This document shows positions 13,535-14,211 of a stretch of 14,211 nucleotides of DNA, piece after piece. The notes beneath the pieces were generated by a model. The model had not been told where the DNA came from. It was given only the letters and a program-made list of their open reading frames with translations, and did no database searches. A program made the position numbers and the translations under genes. Positions within the stretch are counted from its first letter, which is position 1. Each line of letters begins with the position of its first letter. Origin of the DNA: Actinomycetes bacterium (GTDB lineage: Bacteria > Actinomycetota > Acidimicrobiia > Acidimicrobiales > RAAP-2); contig JAJYWG010000391.1 of NCBI GenBank assembly GCA_021791615.1, forward strand, positions 1-14,211, given 5' to 3'.

Positions 13535-14077
13535 TCACGGTTCCTCGCCACCCGCGAGCGAGCCGAGGATCGCGGCTGCGTTCGAACCGAGTGCAGTTCC
13601 CAGCATCGGCGCCAGCACGCCGCCCACCTCCAGTAGCCCAATCAAGGTGGGTCGGACGTCCTGGTCCTCCTGGATGCCTGCATTCAGAACGTCATCGGTG
13701 AGCCCTCCTCCGCCGTGCTCAAGATATGCAGTGACGACCGCTGCGGCCCGAGCCCGCCCGTGGCGGTTCGGACCCGCCATCCCTCGGGGTGGGATCGGCC
13801 TCCTGCCGAGAGCCTCGATGGGGTCCGGTTGCAAAGCAGCTGCCTCGATGCGCTCCAAGTCACTCGCGATGGGAAAGGTCTGCCATCCGAACGTTACCGG
13901 GTCAGTTCCCAGCTGGCTGAGGACGCAGGGATTGCCATCGTCGTAGGCGATGCGCTCCATCTGTGAGCGCAGGCGCGGGATCGCCTCAACCAGGTGGGCA
14001 ATTCGGACACGCACGTTCTCGTCTTCGATCGCGCGGAGCTCGACCGTCGCGTCCTCGATCAGGGGGAGGAGGTCGAA
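13535..14077 (-). pseudogene. Uncharacterised gene, 5' end apparently removed by IS3 insertion
   Basis: An open frame on the minus strand runs from the IS3-type end at about 14079 to the stop at 13535. Upstream of the first GTG (14014) it continues coding-like as FDLLPLIEDATVELRAIEDEN, so the natural N-terminus is probably lost. The readable part has VRIAHLVEAIPRLRSQMERIAYDDG, QTFPIASDLERIEAAALQPDPIEAL, RRPIPPRGMAGPNRHGRARAAAVVTAYLEH and GLLEVGGVLAPMLGTALGSNAAAILGSLAGG. No known domain was recognised; the final Gly/Ala-rich segment may pack in or against a membrane. It lies 114 bp upstream of the SIR2-like gene on the same strand and could have been the first gene of the same operon. Translation from GTG 14014 (159 aa) remains possible, so it might still yield a product. 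Confidence 0.55.
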
Positions 14078-14078
14078 T

Positions 14079-14104
14079 TGAATTACCCTGGGTTTCTTGG
14101 AGGC
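14079..14104 (+). repeat. Candidate IS3 terminal inverted repeat
   Basis: TGAATTACCCTGGG followed by TTTCTTGGAGG lies 5-30 bp beyond the OrfB stop, the normal distance for the IS3 right-end repeat. Only one copy is in the window. Confidence 0.5.
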
Positions 14105-14109
14105 CGTGA

Positions 14110-14211
14110 TTATTGGATTCCAACCACTGACTGGTCGGCCTGTTGGGCAGCGTAGAACGCCGCTTCGAACTCTACCGGTGGGACATCTCCACAGTGGCTG
14201 TGAAGCCTTGC
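14110..14211 (-). CDS. IS3-family transposase OrfB, C-terminal 33 residues (partial)
   Basis: The minus strand reads RLHSHCGDVPPVEFEAAFYAAQ...SVVGIQ and then TAA at 14110-14112. This is the familiar C-terminus of IS3-family OrfB (RLHS.LGY.PP.EFE..Y), the end of the DDE integrase core. The frame is open to the window edge, so completeness of the gene cannot be judged. It lies directly upstream of, and probably disrupts, the uncharacterised gene before the SIR2-like gene. It is not the partner of the OrfA-like sequence at 8296, which is on the other strand and 5 kb away. Confidence 0.85.
   Translation of the reverse strand, partial: ARLHSHCGDVPPVEFEAAFYAAQQADQSVVGIQ

Larger units (their letters stand above)
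14079..14211 (-). mobile_element. 3' end of an IS3-family insertion sequence with its terminal inverted repeat
   Basis: The element enters from beyond the right edge and ends near 14079. The OrfB stop is followed by about 30 bp that, on the plus strand, begin TGAATTACCCTGGGTTTC. This resembles the ends of actinobacterial IS3 elements, where a TGA start and a pyrimidine/G-rich GGTTT(C/T)..GGAGG block are common. The boundary is placed at the TGA (14079-14081). The other end is outside the window, so the target duplication cannot be checked. Confidence 0.6.

Overview
The window is high-GC DNA (GC-rich throughout, with one short AT-rich patch near 9573-9592), and its genes resemble actinobacterial families, probably Acidimicrobiia or a related group; this is inferred from gene style, not proven. 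It looks like an accessory region or genomic island: insertion-sequence remnants lie at both ends, recombinase debris lies in the middle, and two compact cargo blocks sit between them.

Left part (1-2991): a graveyard. It holds a 3'-truncated IS1634-type transposase on the minus strand, an intact YdeI/OmpD-associated gene, a heavily decayed IS481-type transposase that joins a scrap of IS1380-type sequence, and a plus-strand remnant of an SGNH acyl-hydrolase domain like those fused to membrane acyltransferases.

Centre (3001-7990): a cell-surface glycan block of three large genes. They are a polytopic GT-C-like membrane protein with an extracytoplasmic C-terminal domain (+), a GT2 glycosyltransferase fused to a SAM-dependent methyltransferase (-), and an acyltransferase-3 membrane protein (+). 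The first two are convergent and overlap by 166 bp; the second and third diverge from a roughly 120 bp spacer. Together they suggest polyprenyl-phosphate sugar synthesis, sugar transfer across the membrane and O-acylation of an envelope glycan. The decayed SGNH piece at the left edge of this block suggests the acylation locus was once larger.

Right-centre (7991-10630): a 305 bp stretch without a recognisable gene, then a chimeric ORF joining an IS3 OrfA to the C-terminal part of a large serine recombinase. Next come a toxin-antitoxin pair (minus strand, toxin first), a divergent GNAT acetyltransferase whose start lies 3 bp from the toxin start, and a small winged-helix-like ORF.

Right part (10636-14211): a minus-strand operon-like pair of a SIR2/AbiH-like protein followed by a protein with a C-terminal membrane segment. 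Upstream is a third gene whose 5' end appears cut off by an IS3-type element running off the window. The SIR2-like/membrane-protein pair is the best candidate here for an undescribed, possibly anti-phage, system. No rRNA, tRNA or CRISPR array was found.
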